From contig OY848917.1 in the NCBI GenBank assembly GCA_963693285.1, positions 17,035,245 to 17,099,244 on the forward strand: a stretch of DNA of 64,000 nucleotides. The letters are read 5' to 3'. This stretch comes from Xestospongia muta. Lineage: Eukaryota; Porifera; Demospongiae; Haplosclerida; Petrosiidae. Position 1 is the stretch's first letter, and each line of letters opens with the position of its first letter. Made by a program: the position numbers and the translations under genes. This document shows positions 35,952-49,100 of this stretch, one piece after another. Under the pieces are notes generated by a model. It saw nothing but the letters and a program-made list of their open reading frames with translations, was not told the DNA's origin and did no database searches.

Positions 35952-38260
35952 CTATTTTTCTTTTGATGCAAGTAATGTCTTTTTTGCCATCTTTAAGACA
36001 CCATCATATGTTAAGTTACCACCGATAAAGCCATTACTATGAACGAAGACACATCCCTTGATATTGCTAAGCTCTGACAGCTGGTCATCTCTTAGGCCTC
36101 TCCATTGTTCTAATAATGGCAACCTGAACAATAAAGATATAGTTTATGAAGAAATTGATATTATATGAAAAATACATGTACACTGGAGTAGCACTAAATT
36201 TAAATCATATATTTTCTATTAAGACTATTAAATATTTGATATTGGAATTAACAGTGTCGTATAATGTAATTACCTTAAGATGAATGATCCTTTATGAATA
36301 GGTACTGCCTGTACTCTCCATTTTTTAGTGCCTGTCTCTGGATAGAGCACAAACTTAATGTATGTATGGACAGTCATATTGGATTCTAATACAAACAAAT
36401 GTTCTGACCAAGGACAAGATTGTTCTAGTTTAATAATTTCTCCACTCTCATCAATCTATAATAACTCTCTCAATATTACTGATATGTCATTTACACTTGC
36501 CTCAAATCTCTTTTCCAGAGCATTTTGAACCATAGTCTTGGCTGGTAACCAAGCATTGCTATAATAGAAAACATTAGCTTTAAATTCCTCTCCTACAATC
36601 TGCATGGCTGTTTGAAACCTTATCTAGTAGAAAGAACAGGTGGGTGTGGTTATCACATAACACATACTCACATCTGTCTCCTGATCAGGATCATTCCAAG
36701 CTGGATTAAGTCTAGCAACACGATGTCCAATGGTACTTTTAACAGCATATCTGATATATCAAGGAAGTGTCAAAGGTATGTTATATTGTCAGGAGATGAT
36801 ATAGGCCATCCATATACATAAGATGATGACGGAAATGTAAAGCAAATAACACTGTGTATATTAGAATTTTAAATGAAGTGGTTAGACACCAGTAATTACA
36901 TTTCTTACTTACTCCTAACACAAGTTTCTATAAACTTTATTGCTACACTATTAGAGCCTTTAGCCAATACGAATTACATGATTTAGAAGCGCAAAAAAAC
37001 TAATAAAGCCCTCATAGTAAATGGTTCTTAGACTTATAAGTGTGTAGTTCCCTTTGCTCTCACAATTTAAAAAGGAAAAAGCAAATTAAAAGCAGCGACC
37101 ATACTACCAAAGTCATATGATATTATGTCATCAAATTATTATAAGACAATTTTCTCCTTCTAATTATACTGACTTTGGTACACCCTCTCTTTCTTCAATT
37201 CCATTATCCACTCCATCAATTTCTTCAACAAAATTACTATATATTACATCATACAACTCCTCCACATCAGATCTACCTGCAATATAAACCAATATCATAT
37301 GTTACCATAGTTACCATTAATCACCTGTGTACCTGTTATAATAGAAAGGACTCTTCTACCAAAATGTAGATATATAAGTCCAGCACTGCTCAACTTAGTT
37401 GTCCACGTCTTTGAGCCTTTTGTTAATGTTGACATTGATTCATTAAAATTCCTAACATTAGAAAGATTACCTCAAAACATATATTATAAGTATGATGTAG
37501 TACATGTCTTTAATGCAAGATATGTTTGTATGCTACATCTAGAGTCGACTCAGAAAAAAACTAAGTGTGTACTTACAAGTAAACTCTAAATTCTAAACCT
37601 TGGAACTTGAATGCTATATAATTTCATTGATTTATTTCTCTGCTTAGATTTTAGACGGTTCAAATGAGACACGAAGAAAGTGAATTCATTATTTACAAAT
37701 CAAACAGTAGAGTAGTGAAGTTAATGCCTAGTTGAAGTGCTATGTTGAGCATCAAATGGTAATTATAAAACGACAATCATATTAACGAAATCTAAACCAC
37801 AGACATAAAGTTCTACCTTATACTATATCTATAATATCATTACCTTTCTCTTGTACATAATATAATTTTATAAATTATCAATAATCTAACCTTTGATGAT
37901 GATCATAATGGTGTGTTAGGGGATCGTAACTACCACCTACATCAACTAAGATATCACATTCAGTCAATAGCTTGGGGTCTCGTGTTCTGACTATATTTGC
38001 ATTTTGATATTCTGGTAGTAATTTTAACATATAGCATGCGAACACTTCATCACAATGGAAAGTACCATTATGAGTACCGATAACAGGAGGACTCTTAGAA
38101 GGTGAGAATTGCATTGGTCTTCCTTCTATAGAGAATCAATAGAGTTCCAAATTGAAATAGTCTCTAACTTACCACAATTTATAATCTTTGCTTTGTCCTC
38201 TTCTATATAGTCAACACACTGTCTTTTCTGATGAGGTTCTTTAATATCACTATCAGACAT
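35952..38260 (-). CDS. MYG1: MYG1 family exonuclease (UPF0160), 8 exons, 366 aa
   Basis: Exons: 38260-38173, 38125-37891, 37451-37333, 37276-37174, 36750-36672, 36623-36501, 36455-36274, 36123-35952. MYG1 is a DHH-type 3'-5' RNA exonuclease of nucleus and mitochondria that coordinates RNA processing between the two compartments. Family signatures: [41 protein letters not shown] with [50 protein letters not shown]. Length is close to human MYG1 (376 aa). The exon ending at 36501 uses a GC donor (GAG|GCAAGT). Only this junction keeps frame and aligns the encoded RFE-IDESGE with the family without a gap. The donor at 37174 (AA|GTCAGT) is weak. No mitochondrial presequence is evident before [12 protein letters not shown]. 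Confidence 0.95.
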
Positions 38261-38562
38261 TATATAGCCTTAATCAGTGTTTGATAACTGTGTCCTAAAC
38301 AATAGATTCAATGATTTGATTATAAATCTAGAATTATGTAGAAGAATAGAACTAAATCCTTAGAAACAGAGTTAAAAATTCACTACTTTAATAGTCCTGA
38401 CACTTCGCTGGCTCGCCAGACTATATCTACACATTCTAATATGGTCTCTTTACATTTCAGTCAGCTAGATATGCAATAAGCCTTGTGTTAATAATACACA
38501 TAGTATTAAAAGGACAAACTATAACAACTCACTATTTAAAGAACTTGCCACCCCTATAAATT
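38261..38562. promoter_or_regulatory. Bidirectional promoter between MYG1 and the first CARD-TM gene
   Basis: The start codons of MYG1 (-) and the + strand gene at 38563 are head to head and 302 bp apart, so both promoters must lie here or overlap. No TATA box or other known site is obvious. Confidence 0.5.
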
Positions 38563-41009
38563 ATGGGGCGTGGTAATAGGCTGTTTGCAGGAGGTGGTGA
38601 TTGGAGCAGCATGAAGGTACCTAGTGTAAAGTATTACAAGACATTAATGAAGGAACAAAGAGCGGGTAGAGTTAAAGATATTATTAAAAAGTACAACGTC
38701 CGACTTGTGAAAGGGATTTGTAGTAAAGTTAGTTTCTGTATATCCGTTGGAAACAGTCTTCTTAGTGCTAATATTATACCTGAGAGAATGTATCATGAGA
38801 TTGCTAGATCTGCTAATAAAACTGATCCTGAACTTGACATGATATTTGCTTCTCGGATTATGTCAACTGTACGTAAAGTACTGTACAAAGATCCAGATTG
38901 TTTTCCTGTCATTATGAATGTATTCAGGAAACATCCTCCACTTGATAGTCTTGTGGCAAAAATGGAGAGGGAATATTGTGAGTTTAATATTTGGAAGTGC
39001 CTATATGGTCCAGCAAGAACCCACACTTTGCTGTGTATAGTTAATGTGTAGGATTTAGGGGGTGGAGATCAGTCTAATACAAAATAAGTGTGGACTTCCT
39101 GCTGTACTTATAGGCACTGCCTTAATATTGTTAGATTGTATTGCTTCATTTAAAGGTAGAGTGTCTTCTTTATAGGACTAAGTTATTCAAATCATAGAAT
39201 CTTAAACCATTATACAAAGTACTACAATATCAAATGTTAATATTACAAAGTGAAAGTTGTTTATTGTTTTTTGCCAATGTACTTTCTGTCTTTCAACAAT
39301 TTATTCATTTTTTTAATTATTATTTTTGTTGTGATAGACGAACATTGTGTCTGTCTTCCTTATAATGCCAATATGCAAACATTATTAGGAATTGACATAC
39401 AATTTAATAATGAGTCACAAATCTAAATAACTCATTTACTATTATCACACAATGAGTGCAAACACAATGACATCTTTGATGCTAGCTTTGTCACATAAGA
39501 ATATTAATATTATCATCAAATGCTCATAGAATTTGACATGCACAATAAATTTGAATAAGACATGTAAATAAATAAGTTACTAATTCTCTAAGATATGTAT
39601 TGACTGACAAAAGCTCACGCACTAAAATAAATGTTGTCTATATTTGATCTTCAAAATTTTCCATTTATTAAAAATTCAGATGTTATAGAGTTCCTGTTAA
39701 ACAAGGACATGGTCATTATGTACCTGTTCTCATTGTCATTTCAAATTTGAAATTATATCCAAGTAGTTAAATTATACTATTCTCTTTTTATGTCTTTTTT
39801 AGATGGAACTGAGTACTATCTAATGAGTATATCAATAGTTTTAGGAAGTTTGATTGCATTCATTGGTATATTTTTAGCATATTTCATGTTGTCCACATCA
39901 ACAGGTAAATTGTAATATACTTTTAAATACAAATACTGACTACCATAATTATGGTTAATTTTGGAGGGAGAAAATATTGGTAAATCAAAATAAAATATGC
40001 TTTGGCAAAATTGAATTTGGCAAATTCTTCCACTTACTACCACACCCCTAATTTAAAAAATGGCGGGTAAAATTTTAGTGTATGCAACACAATTAATTGA
40101 ATTAGCCAATATTTTCTCTCTCCAAAATTACCCACTATACAGTAGTTTTAATGTCTAATGGTTTAATATGTTTGTATAGTTAATTATAGACTAATGAATT
40201 AGAAAATAATAGAATTTGCTTTCTTAAATAAAACTCTGAAGTTGTTTTCTATCACTAAAGTAATTAATAATTATAATTAAACCACAAGGAGTGTCTATGT
40301 TAGTACTATAGTCTGTCAATTGTCTTATCCTTCTATACACTCTTTGCTTGTTTAGCAGTTGAGTCTAATAAAGCCATTGTTAACCAGTCACCTCTATGTG
40401 TCTACATTTCAATGTACTATACTGTTTCCCATATCATAGTATTCAAAGAGTCTTGTTTGACATTTCCTTCATATCATATCACATTTATTAGGCTCATATT
40501 AGTGTGGCTAAAGTTCCATTAGTAGCATATCCTAAATATACCTATGGGATCCTGGTTCTAGTAACTATGGCTCCACTATATAATTATTGTTTATATATTC
40601 TATCTCTTTTATGATTGATTTTCTTGTAGTTTGTCAAGAAGTGAATCATAGTAAATTCTTATTGACACTTTCTAAAGCACCGGTATCAATCAATATAAGT
40701 GAACAATCTAACTGTCTAGACTTATATGAAGAAGGAAAACACTTGTTGAGTTATTATAGAGAGATCTGTAAAAAAGGGAATATAACTGATCGGTCTGTGT
40801 TACCAAGAAATTGGACCGATTTTAAATCTCTGGATGATATATGTGCAGTAATAAATGAGCTATATAGCAGGTTTAATATAGCAATTGTTGAGAATATCAC
40901 TGCTGTTGAAGATGGTTTAATAACGATGCCAACGTGGTGTTTGAAAGATATAATACCCATTTTGGATTGTTTAGGTCTTGATCAAAATTATACAGAAATT
41001 TTGACTTGA
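38563..41009 (+). CDS. CARD-like death-fold / transmembrane protein, 3 exons, 298 aa
   Basis: Exons 38563-38977, 39803-39904, 40630-41009; phases 1 and 1. Residues about 20-138 form an alpha-helical domain (KYYKTLMKEQRAGRVKDII; then ICSKVSFCISVGNSLLSANI; ending SLVAKMEREY). Its pattern matches the CARD/DED-like death-fold domains common in sponge genomes and resembles the N-terminus of the next gene. Exon 2 encodes one transmembrane helix (about 146-168, SISIVLGSLIAFIGIFLAYF). The remaining ~125 residues (DLYEEGKHLLSYYREICKKG, TMPTWCLKDIIPILDCLGL) are helical-looking and may be a diverged death-fold or adaptor region, but I cannot assign them. No N-terminal signal peptide precedes the CARD-like domain. 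A MITE-like element lies in intron 2. It is 84 bp from the next gene in the same orientation. Confidence 0.72.
39952..40134. mobile_element. MITE-like element, 29-bp terminal inverted repeats
   Basis: The left end (39952-39980, contains TAATTTTGGAGGGAGAAAAT) and the reverse complement of the right end (40106-40134) agree at 27 of 29 positions. The element is 183 bp and non-coding, and is inserted in intron 2 of the CARD-TM gene. The target-site duplication is not clear, perhaps TA. The good arm identity suggests a fairly recent insertion. Confidence 0.7.
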
Positions 41010-41093
41010 GTATAATATTATTTTATTATTAATAGTTTTCACATAATTATTATTAATTAATCAAACGCCCACGTTTATTAAGTAAGTGCAACC

Positions 41094-44000
41094 ATGCCAT
41101 CCAAAGAGGCGTCTCTGTTGAGAAAATATTTCGATAAATTAGTTGGTGCTATTGCTAATCCTATACCGATAGCTGATGCTTTATATGCTCGTGAGATAAT
41201 AGACAAGTCGACACAACTCGATGCAGCTATTCAGACCAGGAACGTTCGCGATCGATCCAGCAAGCTGTTGTCTGATGTTGAACGTGTTTTGGAGAGCGAA
41301 CCCGGCAAATTTGAAACAGTTCTATCCATTTTAAGAGAAAATCTAACTACAGAAACTTTGTTAGATGAAATTGAAGAAAAATACTGTGAAATAAAAGGTA
41401 AGCCACACCCACAGTTGACCTTTCCACACCCCCTCACATAATTTGCCTCATTGAATTGCAATATGTCACTGGGGCAAGTTTCTGCCATACAACTCTCCAT
41501 TGTTAAACTTAGCAATTATTATCAAGCAATTATCTACATTTTTGAAATGTGGGAATTTTCATAAAAATGCATCGTTCTACAGTTACAAATTTATTTAGCC
41601 TATTTCTTGACAAAGATGTAGATCACATGTTCATTAACTTGTAGCCTTAATTACATGTGATCACAGTCATCAAGTAAGAGAAGTCTTGTGACTTGAAACT
41701 ATTTTGGCCTTTGAAGTAATTTTCATGAGCTTTTTAGGTGTTGTCAAAGATGTCCTAGGGACACCATGGTTTCATGCAGCACTGCTATTACTATTACTAG
41801 GCTACTAGTACTTCAGTGCTTTCCTTTTAATTAGTGTCTGTAATTTGATTACTGATACTCATATCTTAAAAATATAGTAATACTGGTATCAATACCAAAT
41901 ATCAGTATTGGTAGAATGCTATGACAAGTAATCATCAATAAAGTAATAACAAAGATCACATTATTCAGTATATACTATTCAGAATTAACTGAAGTGTGTT
42001 AAGCTAAATTTCTGAAAACCAAGTGAACACTAATTATATATGGAACTGACCCTTTATTTTTATAATTAAATCTCAAATCTAGTGACTCATAAGCAGTAAT
42101 TATATTTGTATGTAGTTCACATGATGAACGTTGTGTTTGTTTTTTGTTTGTTTAGATAGTAAGAGAAATGATGAAAATGAAGTGAGACAAAGAAAGAAAC
42201 AAAATAAAATTGAACCAGAAGAAGGTGAGTAACACTTTGTAATAACAAGCAATGCTCTAGTTACAGTACATGCCATTTGAAACTTAAGTCAACTCACAAA
42301 TCACTAATGAGTTAAGTTGAGTAACACATGGGGCCATAACTTCATAGTAGCAACAACAATTACCACGTGCAAGTAAATCTATGGATGCCATGCCCCTCAA
42401 TAGGAAATGAAAGGCACTAATGTGCCAAACCTCCCTGCAGTTTCTAAGTTATTTATAAATGCTATGCCAGCTTAGGCCCAGTTATGATGTTGCTAGGTAG
42501 CATTGCAAGACATTCTAGAAGGTGTGGTCACATTTATCAATATTTCATATACAAAATTTATTATAACTTGAAGATGAAACATTCTTTGGAAACGTCCCGT
42601 AGTACAAATATAAATCAATATATTATCTATTAGTAGCAGTTTTTTCAATGCTTTGAGACGTTTTCTGAATGCATCACTTCGCTCCAAGTCCATGTACAAT
42701 CTTGAAAACACTTTTCAGAACTTTTATGACGATTGCTTCAACCAACGGCCTTCTGTCTTGCTGATACGTATTCCTCTAAGATTGTCTACAACATACTAAA
42801 AAATCTCCACACTAAGTTTTTTACTTTTCGAGAAACGGCACCTTGACTTCTGCAGCCTGAAAATTCTTTTGTGAGTTTTAAGCTTTCATTTTCTTTGACG
42901 ATGTTCTTGATACTACTGTTGTAAAGTCCACACGTTTTTCTATTCGTTGCTCAACGTTGGTAGCTGCTAACGCTTCGCTTGCCAAGTTATAGCAGTTCAA
43001 AAAAACAATCCCGGTAACAGGCGGTGCACACACACACACACCAACAGTCTACAGTACCCTTGCTATGCATCCACGCACAGCGAGGTTAATAAACAGAAGC
43101 ATTGTTTTGTGAGCAGCAATGACTTCATATTTGTTTATCAGTTTTGTCTAGCCTATTTTAAGCTACACCTATAATTTCTATTGGAAAACACTAGCAGTTC
43201 TATCAAACCAACAAGCAACTGTCAAGTCTTTGACTTGACAATTGTTGGTTTGGTTCAATAGAAGGCCTCACATTTCACACACAAAGTTCACGTAATAGTT
43301 AAAGACCACTTAGACAAACTCTACTACCATGTTTAAAGTCTTTTTGGATGAAGAAAGCATGTTACTCAGACTTTTACTTCTCACATGCAAGTATTCTGAC
43401 ATTACAGACAACATTGATGAATCTACTAAAATTTCCCAAGTTGCTACATTTAAACCCTAGACAAAGTTTCCACCACAATATAGTACCTTTTGGCAAGCAG
43501 TTAAAATTTCATGAGTAGAGGAGTATATATGGTTGTGTTAGTGTAGTCTCACAAACCAACAGACCCTCCCATCCATTGTTCAATTGTAGGGAATATGTCT
43601 AACAAGACTAATATAAGAGTTCATATAATTGACATATTTAAATTTTTTCACCAATGACATTTTATTTGTAGATGAACAGGTTGATGATGATACTAATGAC
43701 AATAGTAACTTTTCATACTGGCCTGCAGTGAAGGGTGTCGGTACTGTTATATTGGTATCCCTGGTCATCTGGATTATCTGTATGGTAGGATATAGCTTTT
43801 TAGGTATGTAAATATTGATGACATATTGTTATAACATTATTGCTAGAGTTGTAAATGTTTTCTTAAATGTACTGATAGCTCACTGGAATTTCTTTAAGTA
43901 ATATTTTTCATAGTTTTCACTTTGTCTTGCATGTATCATATACTAGCAGTCTTTGATTGTTTGAGGGAGTACCATTAAAACAATGATGTTATACCAAGTT

Positions 44001-44816
44001 CATAATCACAGGATGATTTTCACAGCTGTAATCTTGTTGAATCAATTTATTGATATTTTCCATTTTGTTCATGCCTTTATGACTAGTTGCTGGACTATAG
44101 CATTAGACTATTAGTACTTGGCTTCATAGTTATTTCTTTGTTTAGCTTTCAATACTTATAATGAGGAGAGTCCTACTATTTCTAAGTCACCAAAATATAC
44201 TTCACATCCCCCATCAGGTGTGATCCTTTATATTCTAATTTACTAAAATAACCTAGTCTAGTGATAGGTTTTATCTTAAGCCTACCATTATTATTGTATT
44301 ATGATCATTTTAGTGTCTTTAAGGATTAAAGGATTACTATTACTAGTAATTGTTAAAATTTGTTCACACTAAAACTTTAGTTTCACAGTTAAAAGTAAGT
44401 TGAATAGAGCACGACTCAAAAAGTTGCCTAAATCTGAACATTTTAAATTTAATTAGCTTAATTAACATAATAATTAACAATTAAAGAAATAAACAAAAAT
44501 TCACGACCATCATTCTCTTTTTATAGGTTCATGTCATCACATTAATCCTTCAACAGCATATGAAGAATTGCATACTGAGATAGCAGATGCTAAATTATTT
44601 GGTATTCACTTAGGCCTACCTAAGGTAAAGATGGACATCATTGAAAGAGAGAACCGTTCAGAGAAAAAAAGACTACTTGAAGTATTACATACTTGTAATG
44701 ACCTCAACTTATGTTTATGTTGGGAACACATTACTAAAGCTTTAGTTAAATACGGCAATGTCCGCAAAGCAAAGGAAATAGAGGAGAAATATATTACAAT
44801 TGAAAACAAGGACTAG
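41094..44816 (+). CDS. CARD-like / transmembrane / death-domain protein, 5 exons, 288 aa
   Basis: Exons 41094-41397, 42156-42224, 43672-43803, 44146-44217, 44527-44816; every junction is phase 1. Residues about 7-100 form a CARD-like death fold (LLRKYFDKLVGAIANPIPIA, LLSDVERVLESEPGKFETVL, LLDEIEEKYCE). A charged linker follows (RQRKKQNK then EEDEQVDDDTND). One TM helix lies at about 146-168 (GVGTVILVSLVIWIICMVGY), then a short Ser/Pro/Thr spacer. Residues about 190-285 form a death domain (LHTEIADAKLFGIHLGLPKV; then RLLEVLHTCNDLNLCLCWEH; then ITKALVKYGNVRKAKEIEEK). Death folds are normally cytosolic interaction modules, yet here one lies on each side of a single membrane span. By the positive-inside rule the basic linker would keep the N-terminal domain cytosolic. 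It is adjacent and parallel to the previous gene, with which it shares the CARD-like/TM order. Confidence 0.75.
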
Positions 44817-46119
44817 TTTGTTTCTTTTTTTTTTCTAAATGAATTATAATGTTTAAAGAAGCGATGAAATTTATTACATTTTTATTTTAAAAATTGGGTC
44901 AAAAGTATAATTAATATTAATTTAGTGATTATTGTAGCTATGAATAATATTAACTTTTCCTCATCATGCGTCTTGTGATGTCTAATAGACAAAAATATGT
45001 ATAGTAATTATAATTATGAACATATTTATTTTTTCTTCTTAAAACTCTTAGCTAGTGAATGGAACAAGCACCATATGTTCATATCTTTTCTTAGTAGTTG
45101 ACAGTCTGGATTGACAACAGTAATCACAATTTCTCTCATATAATATTCAGTATAGATAAGGTCAATACGCAAACACAGTAAACAATGACACTACAGCAAA
45201 TAGTTGTATTTTCTGTGGTTTCCCATCTTTAAAACAGATCGGAGGGGAGGGATCCAATTATCACATTTTCTATTATATTTCTTTCATGAAAAATCATGTT
45301 TCCAACATTGTTTCCTCAAATCTGAGATCTCATGATTTGTACACCAAGTTTGATTAAGCGAATGACATTATAACAATTACATTTTCATCATTTATAACTG
45401 TTTTTCAAGTGTATATCTTCAATTAAAATAATATTATAATTCTCAGTATTAATGGAGTGGACACACAGACAAAGTAAACAAAGAAGGGTCATTCTTTACT
45501 CTAAATTTATGTGTGGGATGGTTTCCAGAAAATGTCAGATAAAGGAAGTGTTTAGATGGGCTATGATAACATTTGTAATTGAACAATATATAGTGCATCA
45601 AAATCAAATTACTGGAGGATAATTCATAGATTAGTGATATATATAGTGACATATATAGTACTAGTAATATATAGCGACATATATAGTACTAGTAATATAT
45701 ATAGTGACATTATATAGTACTAGTAGTATATATAGTGACGTATATAGTACTAGTAATATATATAGTGACATATATATAGTACTAGTAATATATATATAGC
45801 GACATATATAGTACTAGTAATATATATATAGTGACATATATAGTACTAGTAATATATATATAGTGACATATATAGTACTAGTAATATATATATAGTGACA
45901 TATATATAGTACTACTAATATATATAGTGATATATATATAGTACTAGTAATATATATATAGTGACATATATATAGTACTAGTAATATATATATAGTGACA
46001 TATATAGTACTAATAATATATATAGTGACATAGCAAATATAGTATAAACTGTACTGTATATTATCATGAAATAACACATGTGGGCTGTCCCAGTTGAATG
46101 TAACTATTGTATCCAAGAA
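44817..46119. other. Intergenic, with AT minisatellite
   Basis: AT-rich. The only clear structure is the minisatellite at 45632-46035. The 5' UTR of the beta-helix gene runs up to the ATG at 46120. Confidence 0.6.
45632..46035. repeat. AT-rich minisatellite, ~30-bp unit, ~13 copies
   Basis: Variants of TATATAGTGACATATATAGT followed by ACTAGTAATA repeat with small indels that change the number of TA dinucleotides. It ends about 85 bp upstream of the start codon of the following gene. The open frame across it on the - strand is an artefact of the repeat. Confidence 0.9.
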
Positions 46120-49100
46120 ATGGTAAGCAATTTTATTCTAGTATATAACATTTTCTATTTCATTTAGAGTGCTATCAATGGTTATATAGTCTTTGTAATT
46201 CTACTCGTGCTTACTCCTGTGTTAAGATGTTGCTGTGATGAGCTCTATGTATCAGCTGTCAATGGAGCACCTTGTCCTAACAACATCATCCCTTGTAATG
46301 AACTTGCCTTCTACACTAACAAGTCTGAGCTCTATTTCACTCATAATACTATTTTCTATTTCCTTGAGGGGGTTCACTCTCTCAAACAAGAGGTACTAAT
46401 TTATGGAGTGAGTAATATAACTTTACAAGGACTAGGAGAAATGGTGCAGGGTTTTCACGAAACAGTGATGGACTCTACGGTTAAAATTAGCTGTTTTGGA
46501 GGTGATTCTGCCATAGTATTTATAAACTCAAGTGATATCACTATAAAAGGCTTAACTATATCTGAATGCAGCATAAATGCTAACTTGATAAATCTTCCCA
46601 ATTTTTATTCCCTAATTCCTGATACAAGAGTTGCGCTAGGCTTCTTTGAAACATACAATGTCTGTATTAGTAACTGCTCTATTCAAAACAACACTGGCAT
46701 TGGTCTGATCTTAAGCAATGTTTTCGATGTGACCATTACATCATCTTTCTTTTCCAACAACAAAATACAAGGAAACGTTTATGTAGTGAACAGTAATCCT
46801 GCTACATGTCTTCAAACAAGTGTAATACAAGCCTACAAATTAAACTTTTTTGATTCCTACTTCTCATTTGGTGAAGGATCATTTCAAGCATCAGGTCTGA
46901 CTGTCTTTCTACAGCAAAATTGTGCTTACAAAGTTGATGTCAATTTAACACGGGTAACAGCTTATGGTAATATTGGGATTGACCAGGCTAACATTGCTTT
47001 TTCTACCACTAATACAGTTCTGTATTATTCCCTTTTTCTTGATTCAGTAGTATCTAGTCAAGGAAAAGCTATTCTGGGTGAAAGAGGAGGAGGTATGGGA
47101 ATTCACATTGGATTGAATAGTGATTTGTCTGAATGTTCTTGTGCATACATATCTCCTTTGCAAGCAGCTAGCACTACACCAATAAGAGTACAAAACAGCC
47201 AGTTCTTTGAAAATACTGCCTATCTTGGTGGTGGGTTCAAGTTGTCTGCAAAAAGAACAGGAAATGTGTCACCTAGACAAGAGATAGTAATAGAATCTTG
47301 TCAATTTTACAATAATATAGGCTATAAAGATGGAAGTGGTGTCCACATAACTCAAATAGAAATATTGCCTCTTAATTCTTCACTTTTATTCATCTTGACA
47401 AATTTGACCGTTAACAACAACATAATTCTTGACCTAGAAAAATCATGTGCTATGTTTCTTTATGGTATAGAGCTGGCTTACATCCATAATATACAATTGT
47501 TTAATAACAACAACACCGGCCTCGTTGTTTATGATTCTACTGTTAGTTTTTCTGGCTTTTACAATAAGATTTACAACAATATTGCCACTCACGGAGGTGG
47601 TATTGCTGTTTATGGTAGATCCTATCTGATCATTTCTAATGAGACAAGCATTGACTTCCTTAATAACCATGCTTCAGAATTAGGAGGTGGAATTTACATT
47701 AACACAAAGTTCTCGTATGTACGTGTATGTGTTATTCAATTTACACACCTTCAAGAGGACATGGTTCCTGATACTCGTTTGTATTTTGCTAACAACACAG
47801 CTGGAATTGCTGGATCAGCAATATATGGTGGTATGCTTGAAACTTGCAGTAATTATTTTGAGAGCTCATTAAGTCAGATGATATCATCTTTGTTATATGA
47901 ACTTGTCGATGTGACTAATCAACCTGGATTATCAGTTATATCATCAGATGCACTTGATATTTGTTTTTGCACCAATGGCTCTCGTACTTCCCAAACAATG
48001 GAATTGTCAGCTTACCCTGGAGATATTATTAGTATTCCACTTATTGCTACTGGGCAAACAGGAGGTGTTACACAAGGTACTGTCTCCATAGTTACATCAA
48101 GTAATAAACAATTGTTCCAGATACCTCCTTCGTGTACTAATGTCAGTTACACTATCACTAATGTTGGCGATAATAACATATCATACGTTAACATATCAAT
48201 TGATCTAGTAAATAAAAACCTGGATGATCGCAATCGATTTTTGACAGTTAATGTATCTGTTTTTCCATGTCCTCCTGGTTTTTCAGTCTCCCCAGACAGT
48301 GGTATATGTGACTGCTCTCCTGTTTTAGTTAATTCTCCCATACAAATTACTTGCAATATAACAAGAAATGTTTTAGTTAGAGAGGGAGATTCTTGGATAG
48401 GTTACAATGAACGGGATCAATGCATTATAATCCAAGAAGAATGTCCGTATGACTATTGTAAAACATCTACCGTTACCTTTGACATTACTGAATCTGATTC
48501 TCTATGTTCTCTTAATAGGTCTGGGCTACTTTGTGGGCGATGTGCTAATGGACTCAGTCTCATGTTAGGTTCCAATCAATGTGGAGATTGTACTAATAGT
48601 TACTTAGCTCTTATCATTCCATTTGCTGTAGCTGGTATAGCACTGGTAGTTTTACTTACAAGCCTGAATTTGACAGTATCAACAGGTTCAATTAACGGAC
48701 TAATATTCTATGCTAACATTGTGAAAATTAATGAAACAATTTTCTTTCCAAATACATCAGTACCATTTCTGAAACAATTTATTGGATGGATCAACTTAGA
48801 CTTGAGTATACCAGTTTGCTTTTTTGATGGTATGACAGCTTATTATAAGACTTGGCTTCAGTTTGTGTTTCCTTTCTATCTATGGATTATCATAGGACTC
48901 ATTGTTTTCCTTTCTCATTACTCCCATAGAATTTCAAAACTGATGGGAAGCCATTCTATATCTGTTCTAGCTACAGTTATTCTACTTTCCTTTACTAAAT
49001 TATTTCGAACATGTATTCTTGTCTTTCAAATTGACTACTTGAAATGTGGAATCAAACATTTATCAGTTTGGGGAGTCGATGCCAATGTACCATACTGGGG

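Noticed and set aside
37297..37312. GTTACCATAGTTACC in a MYG1 intron as an X-box
   Set aside because: The right half (AGTTAC) breaks the RGYAAC consensus; too weak to list as a site.
45814..46116. Minus-strand frame across the AT minisatellite
   Set aside because: Translated minisatellite, low complexity.
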